This document shows, piece after piece, positions 63,632-64,000 of a DNA stretch of 64,000 nucleotides. A model generated the notes under the pieces. The model was given only the letters and a program-made list of their open reading frames with translations, was not told where the DNA came from and ran no database searches. The DNA lies in contig BJHW01000002.1 in NCBI GenBank assembly GCA_005405945.1, forward strand, positions 1,550,001-1,614,000, given 5' to 3'. Positions within the stretch are counted from its first letter, which is position 1, and each line of letters starts with the position of its first letter. The position numbers and the translations under genes are program-made. This stretch comes from Streptomyces violaceusniger. Its GTDB lineage: Bacteria > Actinomycetota > Actinomycetes > Streptomycetales > Streptomycetaceae.

Positions 63632-64000
63632 TCAGCAGATGACGCTGCGGATGACCTCGCCCGCCTCCATCGCGCGGAAGGCGTCGTTGACCTCGTCGAG
63701 GCGGATCCGCCGGGAGACCGCGGACCCGATGTCGAGCTGTCCGCTCTCGGCCAGCGCGACGAGGTCGGCGAAGTTCCGGCGGATCTGGGCTGATCCGTAG
63801 AACGAGCCGATGAGTCGCTTCTCCTGGAGGAACAGAGGCACGGCCGGCAGAGTGATCGTGGCGTCGGCCGCGGCCATACCGACGACGACCGTGGTCCCCC
63901 GGGGCGGGTCGCGTCGTAGGCCTGCATGATCACATTCGGGTTGCCGATCACCTCGAAGGCGTAGTCGACACCGCGCCCGCCGGTCGCCTCGCGGATCTGC
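63632..64000 (-). CDS. zinc-type alcohol dehydrogenase, partial, one frameshift
   Basis: The gene enters from the right edge as GRGVDYAFEVIGNPNVIMQA, loses one base near 63900 (GGGG), and continues TTVVVGMAAADATITLPAVP, LIGSFYGSAQIRRNFADLVA and RIRLDEVNDAFRAMEAGEV to a stop at 63632. This is the C-terminal third of class III/mycothiol-dependent-like alcohol dehydrogenases. The N-terminal catalytic domain is outside the window. Confidence 0.8.
   Translation of the reverse strand, partial: ADPRGDRRARCRLRLRGDRQPECDHAGLRRDPPRGTTVVVGMAAADATITLPAVPLFLQEKRLIGSFYGSAQIRRNFADLVALAESGQLDIGSAVSRRIRLDEVNDAFRAMEAGEVIRSVIC

Overview
The window is high-GC DNA with GTG/TTG starts, purine-rich ribosome binding sites and families typical of Streptomyces or a close relative: SARP/BTAD regulator, MAB_1171c membrane protein, replication-relaxation protein, GP88, large serine recombinase. 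The density of conjugation genes, integrases and insertion sequences suggests a large plasmid, an integrative element or a chromosome arm. The sequence alone does not decide which.

Layout. 1-1 kb: edge of a BtpA/SgcQ-family gene and a hypothetical gene. 1.6-12.8 kb: a complete tad (tight adherence) pilus locus: secreted proteins, SAF-domain protein, MinD-like ATPase, TadA, TadB, TadC, Flp pilin, three TadE/TadG-type pseudopilins and a membrane-anchored LysM-BTAD regulator. 13.3-13.6 kb: a five-repeat type I-E CRISPR array without cas genes. 13.9-15.7 kb: a translationally coupled pair, a GGDEF-like protein and a winged-helix fusion protein. 15.9-19.7 kb: a compact cassette (XRE regulator, ImmA/IrrE-like metallopeptidase, MAB_1171c membrane protein, FAD monooxygenase) behind a promoter with two identical palindromes. 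20-32 kb: phage/plasmid-like accessory array of small genes, several followed by their own hairpin, with an IS5-family element, DUF932, DUF7178-like and DUF4007 proteins. 32.5 kb: a tRNA gene with anticodon TAT. 32.6-46 kb (minus strand): a type IV secretion operon with a regulator-like protein, VirB2-like pilin, VirB6-like protein, PrgI, VirB4, GP88, VirD4-like coupling protein (split by an IS3-family element), replication-relaxation protein and a transglycosylase/NlpC hydrolase. 46.4-51.3 kb: two methylase-fold proteins, a broken DNA methyltransferase and a large serine recombinase that reads into a tRNA-like 3' end. 51.4-53.6 kb: a tyrosine recombinase with small partners. 53.6-62.9 kb: nested IS remnants around fragments of aldehyde dehydrogenase and Old Yellow Enzyme genes, plus a divergent LysR/PLP-enzyme pair. 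62.9-64 kb: a TetR regulator and the edge of an alcohol dehydrogenase gene.

A general caution. More than twenty otherwise well-conserved genes change reading frame, nearly always in the sense of one missing base and usually in or beside a G/C run. This looks like uncorrected long-read sequencing error rather than biology. Broken genes below are therefore given at their probable full extent with the shift positions stated. Lesions not explained this way are the IS insertion in the coupling protein, the truncated methyltransferase and the fragments at IS borders.
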